Notes under the pieces: generated by a model
What the model was told of the DNA's origin: nothing
Database searches by the model: none
The model's input: only the letters and a program-made list of their open reading frames with translations
In this document: positions 38,176 through 45,877 of the stretch, one piece after another
How the letters are laid out: every line of letters starts with the position of its first letter
Numbering within the stretch: the first letter of the stretch is position 1
Translations under genes and position numbers: made by a program
From: Aliarcobacter lanthieri
Lineage (GTDB): Bacteria; Campylobacterota; Campylobacteria; Campylobacterales; Arcobacteraceae
Reading direction: 5' to 3'
Assembly: GCF_013201625.1 (NCBI RefSeq)
Contig: NZ_CP053839.1
Coordinates: 1,054,001 to 1,118,000 of the forward strand
Length of the DNA: 64,000 nucleotides

Positions 38176-38317
38176 TCAAATTTACATATAATTACAATTT
38201 TATTCAAATAGCTACAAATAAAGCTCTAGAGAAAGTTTATTTTAGTTATCATATTACATTTATTTACATTAAAATACAACTATCTACATTATATGGGTAG
38301 TTATAAGGTAGGTTTTT
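38176..38317. other. Presumed left attachment region of the integrated element
   Basis: Between the aroE fragment and the integrase start is a 142-base AT-rich stretch with repeated TTTACAT/ATTACA words (about 38182-38199 and 38254-38268), which could be integrase arm-type sites. The core crossover site should lie near 38150-38180. No gene is seen here. Confidence 0.45.
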
Positions 38318-39427
38318 TTGGCAAAAAGGTATATAAAATCTAATAAATATGTCGGAGTTTATTATTGCACTCTCCTTAGTGGAGATCGTGCTTATTATAT
38401 TACATATAAGGATAATAGTCAAAAGAAGATATGGTTAAAAATTGGTTTGCATAGTGAAGGAATTAGAGAAGCATATTGTCATCAAAAAAGAAGTGAAATT
38501 GTAACAAAACAAAGACTAGGTGAAGATTTACCATTTATTGCTACTAAAAAAACTTCTAAGACACTTTTAGAACTTTCTTCAGAATTCTATAATTATAAAG
38601 AGTTACATAATAAACAAAATAAAAAAACTAGATCAAGAGTCGAAAATAGATTAAAAGCACATTTTATAGGTTCTAAATCTATAAAAACAATAATAAAATC
38701 AGATATTGAGAATTTTCAAGTAGAAATACAAAAGGATATAATGCCAGCTACTGTTAATTTTATTATGCAACAAGTTAGTTCAGTTTTTAATTGGGCTATT
38801 GAAAATGAGATTTTAGATAAAAACCCTTGTAAAACAATTAAAAATTTAAAAGTTAATAATTCAAGACTAAGATATTTGGAATTAGATGAAATAAAAAAAT
38901 TACTCGATACTATTAGAAATGATATTTCACTGTATTATTTTGTTATGATTAGTTTATCTACAGGTGGAAGATTGCAAACTATTTGTAATATAAAAGTATC
39001 TGATATTAAATCAAATGGATCAATAAGGCTATATGACTTTAAAAATGAAAGTGAATATTTTGGTTTTTTGAATAATAAGTTAAAAGATGAAATAGAACAA
39101 TTTATAAAAAATTCAAATATAGATAAAGATGGGTATATTTTTAAGAATACTGGTAAACAAAGTTATTCAAATCAATATTATTATAGAAAATTACAACCAA
39201 TTTTTAATATACTATTTAATCCAGATGGAACTGAAGCATTAAATAAAGTAACAATTCATACTCTAAGGCACACTTTTGCAAGTCAATTAGCCATTAATGA
39301 AACACCAATTCTGACAATAAAAAAACTTATGAACCATAATGACATAAATGCCACTATGAGATATGCAAAATTAAGTAAGAGTAGTGGAGAAAATCATGTA
39401 AATAGTTTTATTAATAGTTTTATGTAA
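38318..39427 (+). CDS. Tyrosine-type integrase of the element
   Basis: This 369-residue site-specific recombinase has an N-terminal DUF4102-like arm-binding part, a core-binding domain (TVNFIMQQVSSVFNWAIENE) and a catalytic domain. Catalytic residues are Arg in TGGRLQTICNIK, His314 and Arg317 in HTLRH, the NHND His at 340 and nucleophile Tyr349 in MRYAKL. It starts with TTG 38318 after AAGGTAGG. It lies at the element edge beside the aroE fragment, as expected of an integrase that targets that locus. No excisionase is obvious nearby. Confidence 0.9.
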   Translation: MAKRYIKSNKYVGVYYCTLLSGDRAYYITYKDNSQKKIWLKIGLHSEGIREAYCHQKRSEIVTKQRLGEDLPFIATKKTSKTLLELSSEFYNYKELHNKQNKKTRSRVENRLKAHFIGSKSIKTIIKSDIENFQVEIQKDIMPATVNFIMQQVSSVFNWAIENEILDKNPCKTIKNLKVNNSRLRYLELDEIKKLLDTIRNDISLYYFVMISLSTGGRLQTICNIKVSDIKSNGSIRLYDFKNESEYFGFLNNKLKDEIEQFIKNSNIDKDGYIFKNTGKQSYSNQYYYRKLQPIFNILFNPDGTEALNKVTIHTLRHTFASQLAINETPILTIKKLMNHNDINATMRYAKLSKSSGENHVNSFINSFM

Positions 39428-39516
39428 ATTTTTAGTTTAAATATTCTATGTGACTAATATTTATTTTGATATTAAATATGCTAATATTCATTATAATTTT
39501 TAAATGAAGGATATAT

Positions 39517-39792
39517 ATGAATAAAACAGAGTTTATCGATGCAGTTGCTGTAAAAGCAGGTTTATCTAAAAAAGATGCAAAAGGTGCAGTTGATGCTGTA
39601 TTAGAAGTTATTACTGAAGCTTTAGTTAAAAAAGATTCTGTAAGTTTTATAGGGTTTGGTACATTTGCTACAGCTGAAAGAGCTGCTAGAGTTGCAAAAG
39701 TTCCAGGTACAGATAAGACTGTTAATGTTCCTGCTACAACTGTTGCCAAATTTAAAGTTGGAAAATCTTTAAAAGAAGTTGTTGCTAAGTAG
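39517..39792 (+). CDS. HU family DNA-binding protein
   Basis: This 91-residue protein is a typical HU/IHF-like nucleoid protein: MNKTEFIDAVAVKAGLSKKD at the start, IGFGTFATAERAAR in the arm region and NVPATTVAKFKVGKSLKE at the end. It bends DNA. It may be chromosomal-type HU carried by the element, or support integration. AAGGA precedes ATG 39517. A weak ACCATTC/GAATGGT stem follows at about 39810-39840. Confidence 0.93.
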   Translation: MNKTEFIDAVAVKAGLSKKDAKGAVDAVLEVITEALVKKDSVSFIGFGTFATAERAARVAKVPGTDKTVNVPATTVAKFKVGKSLKEVVAK

Positions 39793-39849
39793 TTTTTCAT
39801 ATAACTAAACCATTCAATCTTTTTACAAAGAAAGAATGGTGTAATTTAT

Positions 39850-39884
39850 AATTAAAAGTGCTACTTTACAATTAAAAATGATAC
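39850..39884 (+). repeat. Two 15-bp direct repeats
   Basis: AATTAAAAGTGCTAC (39850-39864) is followed at a 20-base interval by AATTAAAAATGATAC (39870-39884), 13 of 15 identical. Such repeated ends occur in IS21-family elements, but no transposase is left here. Confidence 0.4.
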
Positions 39885-39925
39885 AAGAAATCTAATCAAA
39901 GATAATATGTGTTAAAGAAAGTGAC

Positions 39926-40046
39926 ATGCCAAAATCTATTAATCATAAATTTATTAAAAAGTTTATCAGACATAGTGATATAAAAAATATTATGAGATAT
40001 ATTTCGACTAACAGATGAAGATTTAAAGAAATATTTAATTAGATAA
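39926..40046 (+). pseudogene. Decayed C-terminus of a second tyrosine integrase
   Basis: The plus strand reads KFIKKFIRHSDIKNIMRYIS, which matches the HSDIK-x-x-MRY catalytic end of tyrosine recombinases. It then continues after a frame shift as LTDEDLKKYLIR and a stop at 40046. A TGA follows the first part in its own frame. The remainder of the gene is missing. This is a dead remnant, different in sequence from the integrase at 38318, and implies an earlier integration event at or near this site. Confidence 0.65.
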
Positions 40047-40079
40047 AACAAACTTTTTATTTTAATTATATTTATAAGC

Positions 40080-40235
40080 TTACTTATTTATTCCATAATC
40101 CCTTAATGTTTGTGGAACTTTGCATTTCTTATTTTTTGAACACTTTTTTGAACATGGTAAATACATTAATATGTCATATGTTCCATAACTTAGAGGTTGT
40201 TGAACGGTTGACTTCAGTGACACGGTAGTGTTCAT
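40080..40235 (-). CDS. Small Cys-rich protein downstream of the NLR gene (51 residues)
   Basis: An ATG at 40235, two bases after the NB-ARC-TPR stop, opens a 51-residue frame: an N-terminal MNTTVSLKSTVQQPLSYG, then YDILMYLPCSKKCSKNKKCK and a basic end. Three Cys in CSKKCSKNKKC could bind zinc. I do not recognise the family. The tight linkage argues that it belongs to the same operon, but the frame may also be spurious. No Shine-Dalgarno beyond the coupled stop is evident. Confidence 0.45.
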   Translation of the reverse strand: MNTTVSLKSTVQQPLSYGTYDILMYLPCSKKCSKNKKCKVPQTLRDYGINK

Positions 40236-40237
40236 TG

Positions 40238-42493
40238 CTAGGTTTGTTTTCTTTTTTCTATATCTATAAGCATTTTCTTTACAGTATCATTTTCAAGAAA
40301 TGACTTATTATAATAGATAGCTTTAAGTAGATAATTTCTTGCTTCTTTAAAATTTTCTAACATATAATATGATACACCTACATTGTAATAATTCATCACG
40401 GTGCTATAGTGAGATTCACCCAATAGTTTTTCATGAAGTTCTAAGGCTTTTAGTGTAAAAGTATTTGCTTGTTTATAGTCTCCACATTTATTATAAATAG
40501 TTCCTAAATTATCATAAGCAAGTGCAATATCAGGATGTAACTCTGTTAAATATACAGTTTTGTAGATATCTATCGCTTTATTAGTATATTCTATACTTAA
40601 TTTACAGTCCTTTTTATATTCCGAATAAAATAAAGAAATACCCATATATGCAGTTGCAACATCATTATGACATTTTCCAAATGTACTAATTTTAGATTCT
40701 AAAACATCAATATATAGTTCTTCTGCTCTATCATATTCTCCGCAATATTCATATCCCTTTGCTAAATTAAATTTGCATGTTATAAAGGCTGGATTAGAAT
40801 AATCCTTATCTTGTATATATAAATCAACCGCTTTTTTTAAATATTTTAAAACTCTATTTTTATTTTTATATTCTATTTTAATTAAAAATGATCCATAGTT
40901 AGAGTATAAAGTTGACTTCTCATTTAAAATTGTTATTTCTGAATTTTTTTCATTAACATTTACTTTGGTTATATTATATAGAGATTTTATGAACAGTTTT
41001 TTTGCATTATCTATATTTCCACAACTAAAATATAATTGTGCTAAATTAGTATAAGATTGAATTGTATATATGTGATTTTTACCTAAAATTTGTTCTCTTA
41101 ATACTAAAACTTTTTTATCTAAAACAAGTGTTTTTTTATAATTAGCTAAATAATAATAAGTTTGTGATAAGTTGTTGTAAATGGATGATTTCCATATTAA
41201 TAAGTTTTCTAAATCTGTACTATCAATGTTATTTTCTAAAACATGTATTCTTTTTAAAGATAATCGAATATAAAATAAAGCTTTTTTATATGTTGATAAT
41301 GTCCTATAGATATTTCCAAGATTCATGTAAAAGATAGTAACCTCAAAATTTTCATACTTCTTAATAACATTACTTAATGATTCAAAAAATATCAATTTAT
41401 CTTTATGTAAAATAGCCATATTCATATCAGCACTATTTTCAATTAATTTGAAAAAATATGAAAAAATACTTTTCATTTCCTCAAATGTAAGAGTATGATT
41501 CCCTAAAAAATATTCTTTTGTAATTTGATGAAGTTTATAGCCAGATTCAAACTTACTTAACCATCCTTTTTCACAAAGATAATCTAATAGTTCTTCAAAT
41601 TCAAGATCACCTTTTTTTTGGAAAATATCTTCTAAAAATTCAAGAGATATTTCAATTGAAGGTAGTGTTGATAATTGTTTGAGCATAAGTATTTCTTCAT
41701 TATCTAATGCATCAAGGTTAAAAAGTTGATTTAACAGTTTATTGAAATTCTGCTTTCTTTTAACACTAATAGCCGAAAATGCACCACTTAAAAATTTTTC
41801 TTTAATTATCTGTGGACTTAGGTTTTTTTTTATACTCTGAGCTGTTTTTTCAATAAAAAAGGCATGGTAGTCCAAATATTCTAAAATTTCTTCTAAAAGT
41901 TTAGTATCATCAACTTTATAAATTGAGTTAAATAGTGCTTTAGCATCATTGGGACTTAAAATATTTAAGGGGTAGATTTTTACTTTTTCTATCTCTTCTC
42001 TTGAAGTAAGTAAAATACTATAACCTTTATGTTTCAATTCCAAAATACTTTTTATTTTTTCTTGATTATTATCTATATATTTTATGTCATCTAAAACTAG
42101 AAGTTTTTTTCCTTCTAAGTTACCAAGTTTAAATAATATTTCAATAAAAGCATCTTGCTCTTTTTCTGAATTAATATCCAAATTAATTATAAGTTCAGTT
42201 AAGAAACTTTCTATCCCTTCAAAAAAACCATAATAATCAAAGTTATTCTTATGTTTATTAATATAAGTACTGGCAATAGTTGACTTTCCAATTCCTCCAA
42301 TTCCCTTTATTAAAAGTGTATTATCTGAAATTAGTAGCTTATCTTCTATTTCTATTAACTCTTTTTTTCTTCCTATACAAGTAGATTTACCTAATTTTAG
42401 GCTCAATTGATTTGGAATTTTTTTAACATTATTTATAATTGTAATAGTACTATTATAATTATTATTAAAACTATTAGATATAGATTTAGGCAT
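40238..42493 (-). CDS. NB-ARC-TPR protein (bacterial NLR) with N-terminal amyloid-like motif
   Basis: This 751-residue STAND ATPase has the order: short Asn-rich N-terminus (residues 5-19, ISNSFNNNYNSTITI), NB-ARC with Walker A GIGGIGKST (64-72), Walker B LLVLDDIKY and sensor-like GYSILLTSREE, a winged-helix region, then about seven tetratricopeptide repeats (YTNLAQLYFSCGNIDNAKKL, YDNLGTIYNKCGDYKQANTF). Such proteins sense an invader by the repeats, oligomerise through the NTPase and recruit an effector. There is no effector domain of its own; the adjacent gene appears to supply it. The start overlaps the upstream stop as TAATG, so expression is coupled. Confidence 0.85.
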   Translation of the reverse strand: MPKSISNSFNNNYNSTITIINNVKKIPNQLSLKLGKSTCIGRKKELIEIEDKLLISDNTLLIKGIGGIGKSTIASTYINKHKNNFDYYGFFEGIESFLTELIINLDINSEKEQDAFIEILFKLGNLEGKKLLVLDDIKYIDNNQEKIKSILELKHKGYSILLTSREEIEKVKIYPLNILSPNDAKALFNSIYKVDDTKLLEEILEYLDYHAFFIEKTAQSIKKNLSPQIIKEKFLSGAFSAISVKRKQNFNKLLNQLFNLDALDNEEILMLKQLSTLPSIEISLEFLEDIFQKKGDLEFEELLDYLCEKGWLSKFESGYKLHQITKEYFLGNHTLTFEEMKSIFSYFFKLIENSADMNMAILHKDKLIFFESLSNVIKKYENFEVTIFYMNLGNIYRTLSTYKKALFYIRLSLKRIHVLENNIDSTDLENLLIWKSSIYNNLSQTYYYLANYKKTLVLDKKVLVLREQILGKNHIYTIQSYTNLAQLYFSCGNIDNAKKLFIKSLYNITKVNVNEKNSEITILNEKSTLYSNYGSFLIKIEYKNKNRVLKYLKKAVDLYIQDKDYSNPAFITCKFNLAKGYEYCGEYDRAEELYIDVLESKISTFGKCHNDVATAYMGISLFYSEYKKDCKLSIEYTNKAIDIYKTVYLTELHPDIALAYDNLGTIYNKCGDYKQANTFTLKALELHEKLLGESHYSTVMNYYNVGVSYYMLENFKEARNYLLKAIYYNKSFLENDTVKKMLIDIEKRKQT

Positions 42494-42828
42494 TATTTAA
42501 TCTTTATAGGTGAATTTACATTATCTTTAAAACTATTAGTTACCTTAGCACCTTTTCCCAAGTCGGCATCTATTCCTGAATTTTCTAATCTCTTAAAAGA
42601 ATCGTTAATAGTTTTTCCTTCCATTAAAGATTTTATCTTTTTAACTAAATTTTCATCTTCTAGTAGTATTTCTAACGCACCATTGAATTTTTCTTTTTGG
42701 TTACTAGAAAGGTACTCAGATAGTTTGTTAAATGAGGAACCTAAAATTACTTTCAAACTATCATAAACTGTATTACCTACAATTCCACTTGCTATTGATG
42801 TTGAAACAAATTGTATTATTTCTTGCAT
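42493..42828 (-). CDS. Candidate NLR effector with C-terminal amyloid signalling motif (Bell-like)
   Basis: This 111-residue protein has an all-helical N-terminal part of about 85 residues with a hydrophobic first helix (IIQFVSTSIASGIVGNTVYD), then GIDADLGKGAK and a C-terminal motif, residues 96-110 (VTNSFKDNVNSPIKI). The order small helical domain plus C-terminal motif is that of the Bell-domain effectors paired with bacterial NLRs, which are cell-death executors activated by amyloid templating. The motif matches the N-terminus of the next protein at 8 of 15 positions. No enzyme motif is visible. It heads the operon; its promoter is in 42829-43061. Confidence 0.65.
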   Translation of the reverse strand: MQEIIQFVSTSIASGIVGNTVYDSLKVILGSSFNKLSEYLSSNQKEKFNGALEILLEDENLVKKIKSLMEGKTINDSFKRLENSGIDADLGKGAKVTNSFKDNVNSPIKIK

Positions 42829-42908
42829 TTATTTCCTTTTTAACTTCTAAGACAACTATTTATTAAACACACATTATATACAAAATAGCCTGAGAATCAA
42901 CAAATAAC

Positions 42909-42930
42909 ATGTACAAAAAGTTTCGTACAT
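42909..42930. promoter_or_regulatory. Palindrome upstream of the NLR operon
   Basis: ATGTAC and GTACAT are separated by ten bases about 80 bases before the effector start. It is a possible operator. The rest of 42829-43061 is AT-rich and shows no gene. Confidence 0.35.
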
Positions 42931-43061
42931 CAAAATGTCTATAAACACTGTTAAAAGAACTACTAAAATTTTCAGAAAGAACTAAAAAAGTTACTCTTTA
43001 GGCTTAAATATAATGCTTTCATATCTATATAAAGTGAATAATTAATTATTTATAATCCAAT

Positions 43062-43148
43062 AAAAATATACAAAATCTAAAATTTACAAAAAAACTATTC
43101 ATCAAAAGTGACTTTTATTGTTTTAATTATCTTGAATAAAGAAATTAA
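43062..43148 (+). repeat. 87-bp leader, copy A (rightward tra operon)
   Basis: This stretch is 84/87 identical to the reverse complement of 52406-52492. It ends 18 bases before the TraN-like start. It contains AAAAG-TGA-CTTTT, an inverted repeat kept in copy B as AAAAG-TGC-CTTTT. It probably carries the promoter and a shared operator. Confidence 0.85.
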
Positions 43149-43165
43149 AAGTAAAAAGGTTTTTT

Positions 43166-45133
43166 ATGTTTAAAAAAATAGGATTAATTTTTTTTGGATT
43201 AGTAACTTTAATAAATGCTTCAAGTAAATGTCCAGATATACAAGATTTAAAACAACATAATGGACACTATTATGGAATAACAACTAATACTATGACTTTT
43301 GATGAAGCTAAAAAATTTGCTGAAAGTAAAGGAGGATATATAGCTATACCAAATAATGCTGCTGAGAATACTTTTTTAAAAAGTATTTTAGGTGGTAGAA
43401 AAGGTGGTTGGATTGGAGTTTATGATCCAAGTTATAGTGCAAGTTATTCATATTCAGTTGGGCAAAAGAAAAATTCTTCAAGATTTAGAGATATAAAAGG
43501 TAATGCTTTATCTTATTCCTATTGGGAAAGTTCACAACCAGATAATTTAGTTGAAGAATATGATACATACAATGGACAACAAAGAGTATCTCCTTTAGGA
43601 GAACATTGGGTAGCTATGGATGGAAATAGTGGAAGATGGTGGGATTATGGAAATCACTTTGGAATAGGAAATGCTAAATATTATGTTTTGTTAGAATTTG
43701 ATTCTGTTCCTACTTGCTTTGAAGATTTATCATCAAATGTTACAGATACTTTTACAAATAAAAAATGTAGTACTCAAATATGGGATAACAAAACTGGTAA
43801 CTTAGAAACTGGAACTATATTTGATTGTAGAACAGACAGTTACGGTAATACTTATTGCCCATCAGCATTATCACAATGTGGACAAGAATGGGACTATGAT
43901 AACGGCTTTAGTGTTGCTGGAGTAGGGCAAGTAGTTGATTATACAGACAAAGAAGTTCATATTGAAATTGTACCTGCAAATTGTAATTGTGGATATTATT
44001 TTTCTTGTCAGTATGGGTTTTTGTATAATCATTTTTTTACAAAAACACGAGCAGAGTCAGAATCCTATTTTTTGCAATGTGTTGCTCAAGGTGGTTTTGG
44101 TTTAAATGTAGGCTTTTATCAGTGTGCCGATGGAGTTGAGCCAAAAACAATAGGAATGACTACTCAGAACATTCAAATACCTACAGATATGAGCTGTAAA
44201 ACAGAGATAGCAACAAAAAAATGCAGTCCTGGCTATACAGAAACAACAAGTTCTGAAACTTCAAAAGGAGAATGTAAAAAGACTATAGAATATACTTACT
44301 ATAACTATCTATGTAATAACTCAAAAAATGAACAAGGATATAACTATACTCCAATAAACTCTGGTGGAAATTGTAATAAAATAGATTCAAATAATACAAC
44401 TGCCAATCCTGAACTTACTAATCCTTGTAATAACTCAACTCCTCCAGTAAATAATTGTAAAAGAGAAAAATTTATGTGTCAAGCAAATAAAGATCGTCCT
44501 TGCTCTTTTGTAGATAACTCTTGGCAATGTAGTCCATTTCCTTGTTTTGGTGGGAATGATATTGTTCCTGAAGGAGATGTAGAAGGAGCTAATGATAAAA
44601 ACAATGATGGATGGAATGAAAATGGTATGTGTGATGGACAAATATATATATTTAATGGAAAAGATAGAAGATGTAGAAGTTCAGATACTTTTTTTGGATT
44701 AGCTGGTGGTGGTTGTTGCGATAAAGATAAAGTATTTATGGGATTAATAGAATGTAAAGAAAATGAAAAATTACTTGCAAAACAAAATAAAGCCGAATTA
44801 TGTACTGAAATAGGTGAGTATTGTTCTAAAAAAATAAATCTTGGATTTGCAAAAATATGTGTTCAAAAATCTAAAGGACATTGTTGTTTTGGTAGTAAAC
44901 TTGCAAGATTTGTACATGAACAAGGTCGTTCACAAATAGGAATAGAATGGGGAAGTCCTGAAAGTCCACAATGTAGAGGTTTTACTCCAGAGGAGTTTCA
45001 AAAATTAGATTTCTCAAAAATTGATTTAACAGGTGCTTTTGATATGCCAGAAATAAATCAAACAGATTTAACAAATAAGATTAATAATACTGTTGAAAAT
45101 TTCAAAAATATGGTTAGTAGTGGAAATAATTAG
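43166..45133 (+). CDS. traN: TraN-like mating-pair stabilisation protein with N-terminal C-type lectin domain
   Basis: This 655-residue protein is exported (signal peptide MFKKIGLIFFGLVTLINASS). Residues ~22-185 form a C-type lectin-like domain: YYGITTNTMTFDEAKKFAES, GGYIAIPNNAAEN, WIGVYDPS, YWESSQPDN and WVAMDG...WWDYG. The QPD triplet is the galactose-type sugar motif of lectins. The remainder is Cys-rich, and the final 100 residues carry the TraN signature CCFGSKLARFVHEQGRSQIG, WGSPESPQCRGFTPEEFQKL. TraN of F-like plasmids is the outer-membrane protein that binds a recipient receptor. The lectin domain is an unusual addition and suggests recognition of a surface glycan. Confidence 0.8.
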   Translation: MFKKIGLIFFGLVTLINASSKCPDIQDLKQHNGHYYGITTNTMTFDEAKKFAESKGGYIAIPNNAAENTFLKSILGGRKGGWIGVYDPSYSASYSYSVGQKKNSSRFRDIKGNALSYSYWESSQPDNLVEEYDTYNGQQRVSPLGEHWVAMDGNSGRWWDYGNHFGIGNAKYYVLLEFDSVPTCFEDLSSNVTDTFTNKKCSTQIWDNKTGNLETGTIFDCRTDSYGNTYCPSALSQCGQEWDYDNGFSVAGVGQVVDYTDKEVHIEIVPANCNCGYYFSCQYGFLYNHFFTKTRAESESYFLQCVAQGGFGLNVGFYQCADGVEPKTIGMTTQNIQIPTDMSCKTEIATKKCSPGYTETTSSETSKGECKKTIEYTYYNYLCNNSKNEQGYNYTPINSGGNCNKIDSNNTTANPELTNPCNNSTPPVNNCKREKFMCQANKDRPCSFVDNSWQCSPFPCFGGNDIVPEGDVEGANDKNNDGWNENGMCDGQIYIFNGKDRRCRSSDTFFGLAGGGCCDKDKVFMGLIECKENEKLLAKQNKAELCTEIGEYCSKKINLGFAKICVQKSKGHCCFGSKLARFVHEQGRSQIGIEWGSPESPQCRGFTPEEFQKLDFSKIDLTGAFDMPEINQTDLTNKINNTVENFKNMVSSGNN

Positions 45134-45148
45134 GTATAAGGAGGAAAT

Positions 45149-45877
45149 ATGTCAAGAGATACTGGATTTGATGGTAGAGATATAGAGTGGCATAATAAAG
45201 GCTATAGTAAAGATATAGAATTTGATAAATCAAAAGAGAATAGAGATAAAAATGTAAAAGAGTTAAATTGTGGAAGTCCTATGGGATTTATTTCTAGTTT
45301 ACAAGAGATTAGCGTTCAGGAAAACTTACTAGATGGAAGTATAGATAAAAATTTATTTACTCTCCAAAAAACAATCTGTGCTTTAAGAAATGGAATGAAT
45401 TTAGGATTTACTTCAAGCCTTACAATTATATTGCATATAGTTTTTTGTTATATATTCTCTTTTGAATATATTATAAATTTATTTAAAAGTAATGAGATTA
45501 TGGGATTATTTATAAAGTATTTACCTGCCATTGTAACTATTGCTATAACTGTTTATATATCAAACTTAAGTAAATATGCTGTTGGTGATTATACTGCTAG
45601 AGCATTAAAAATATTTTATATTGGTAAAATGACATCTACTGTAATGGTTGGTTTCGTGACTTTTTTATCTTTTATATATTTAGAAGTTTTATTAAATAAA
45701 ATTAGTTTTAATAACTCAATGATATATGCAAAGAATATGTTTTATAGTGATATTAACACTATTTACTATATTACAATAATGCTTATTTTAATATCTTCAT
45801 TCTTACCTTTCTTGTTCTATGGGTTTAGAAAGTTTTTGTTTAATTCTAGTGAAAAATTTAAATATGATGAGTATTGA
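45149..45877 (+). CDS. Membrane protein of the tra operon, unknown function
   Basis: This 242-residue protein has about 85 hydrophilic residues, then four hydrophobic helices (LTIILHIVFCYIFSFEYIIN, LPAIVTIAITVYISNLSKYA, STVMVGFVTFLSFIYLEVLL, IYYITIMLILISSFLPFLFY). No family is recognised. AAGGAGG before ATG 45149 is strong. The coupling-protein gene starts within its last codon (TTGA overlap), so it may assist the coupling protein, many of which rely on a separate membrane partner when they lack their own membrane helices. Confidence 0.6.
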   Translation: MSRDTGFDGRDIEWHNKGYSKDIEFDKSKENRDKNVKELNCGSPMGFISSLQEISVQENLLDGSIDKNLFTLQKTICALRNGMNLGFTSSLTIILHIVFCYIFSFEYIINLFKSNEIMGLFIKYLPAIVTIAITVYISNLSKYAVGDYTARALKIFYIGKMTSTVMVGFVTFLSFIYLEVLLNKISFNNSMIYAKNMFYSDINTIYYITIMLILISSFLPFLFYGFRKFLFNSSEKFKYDEY

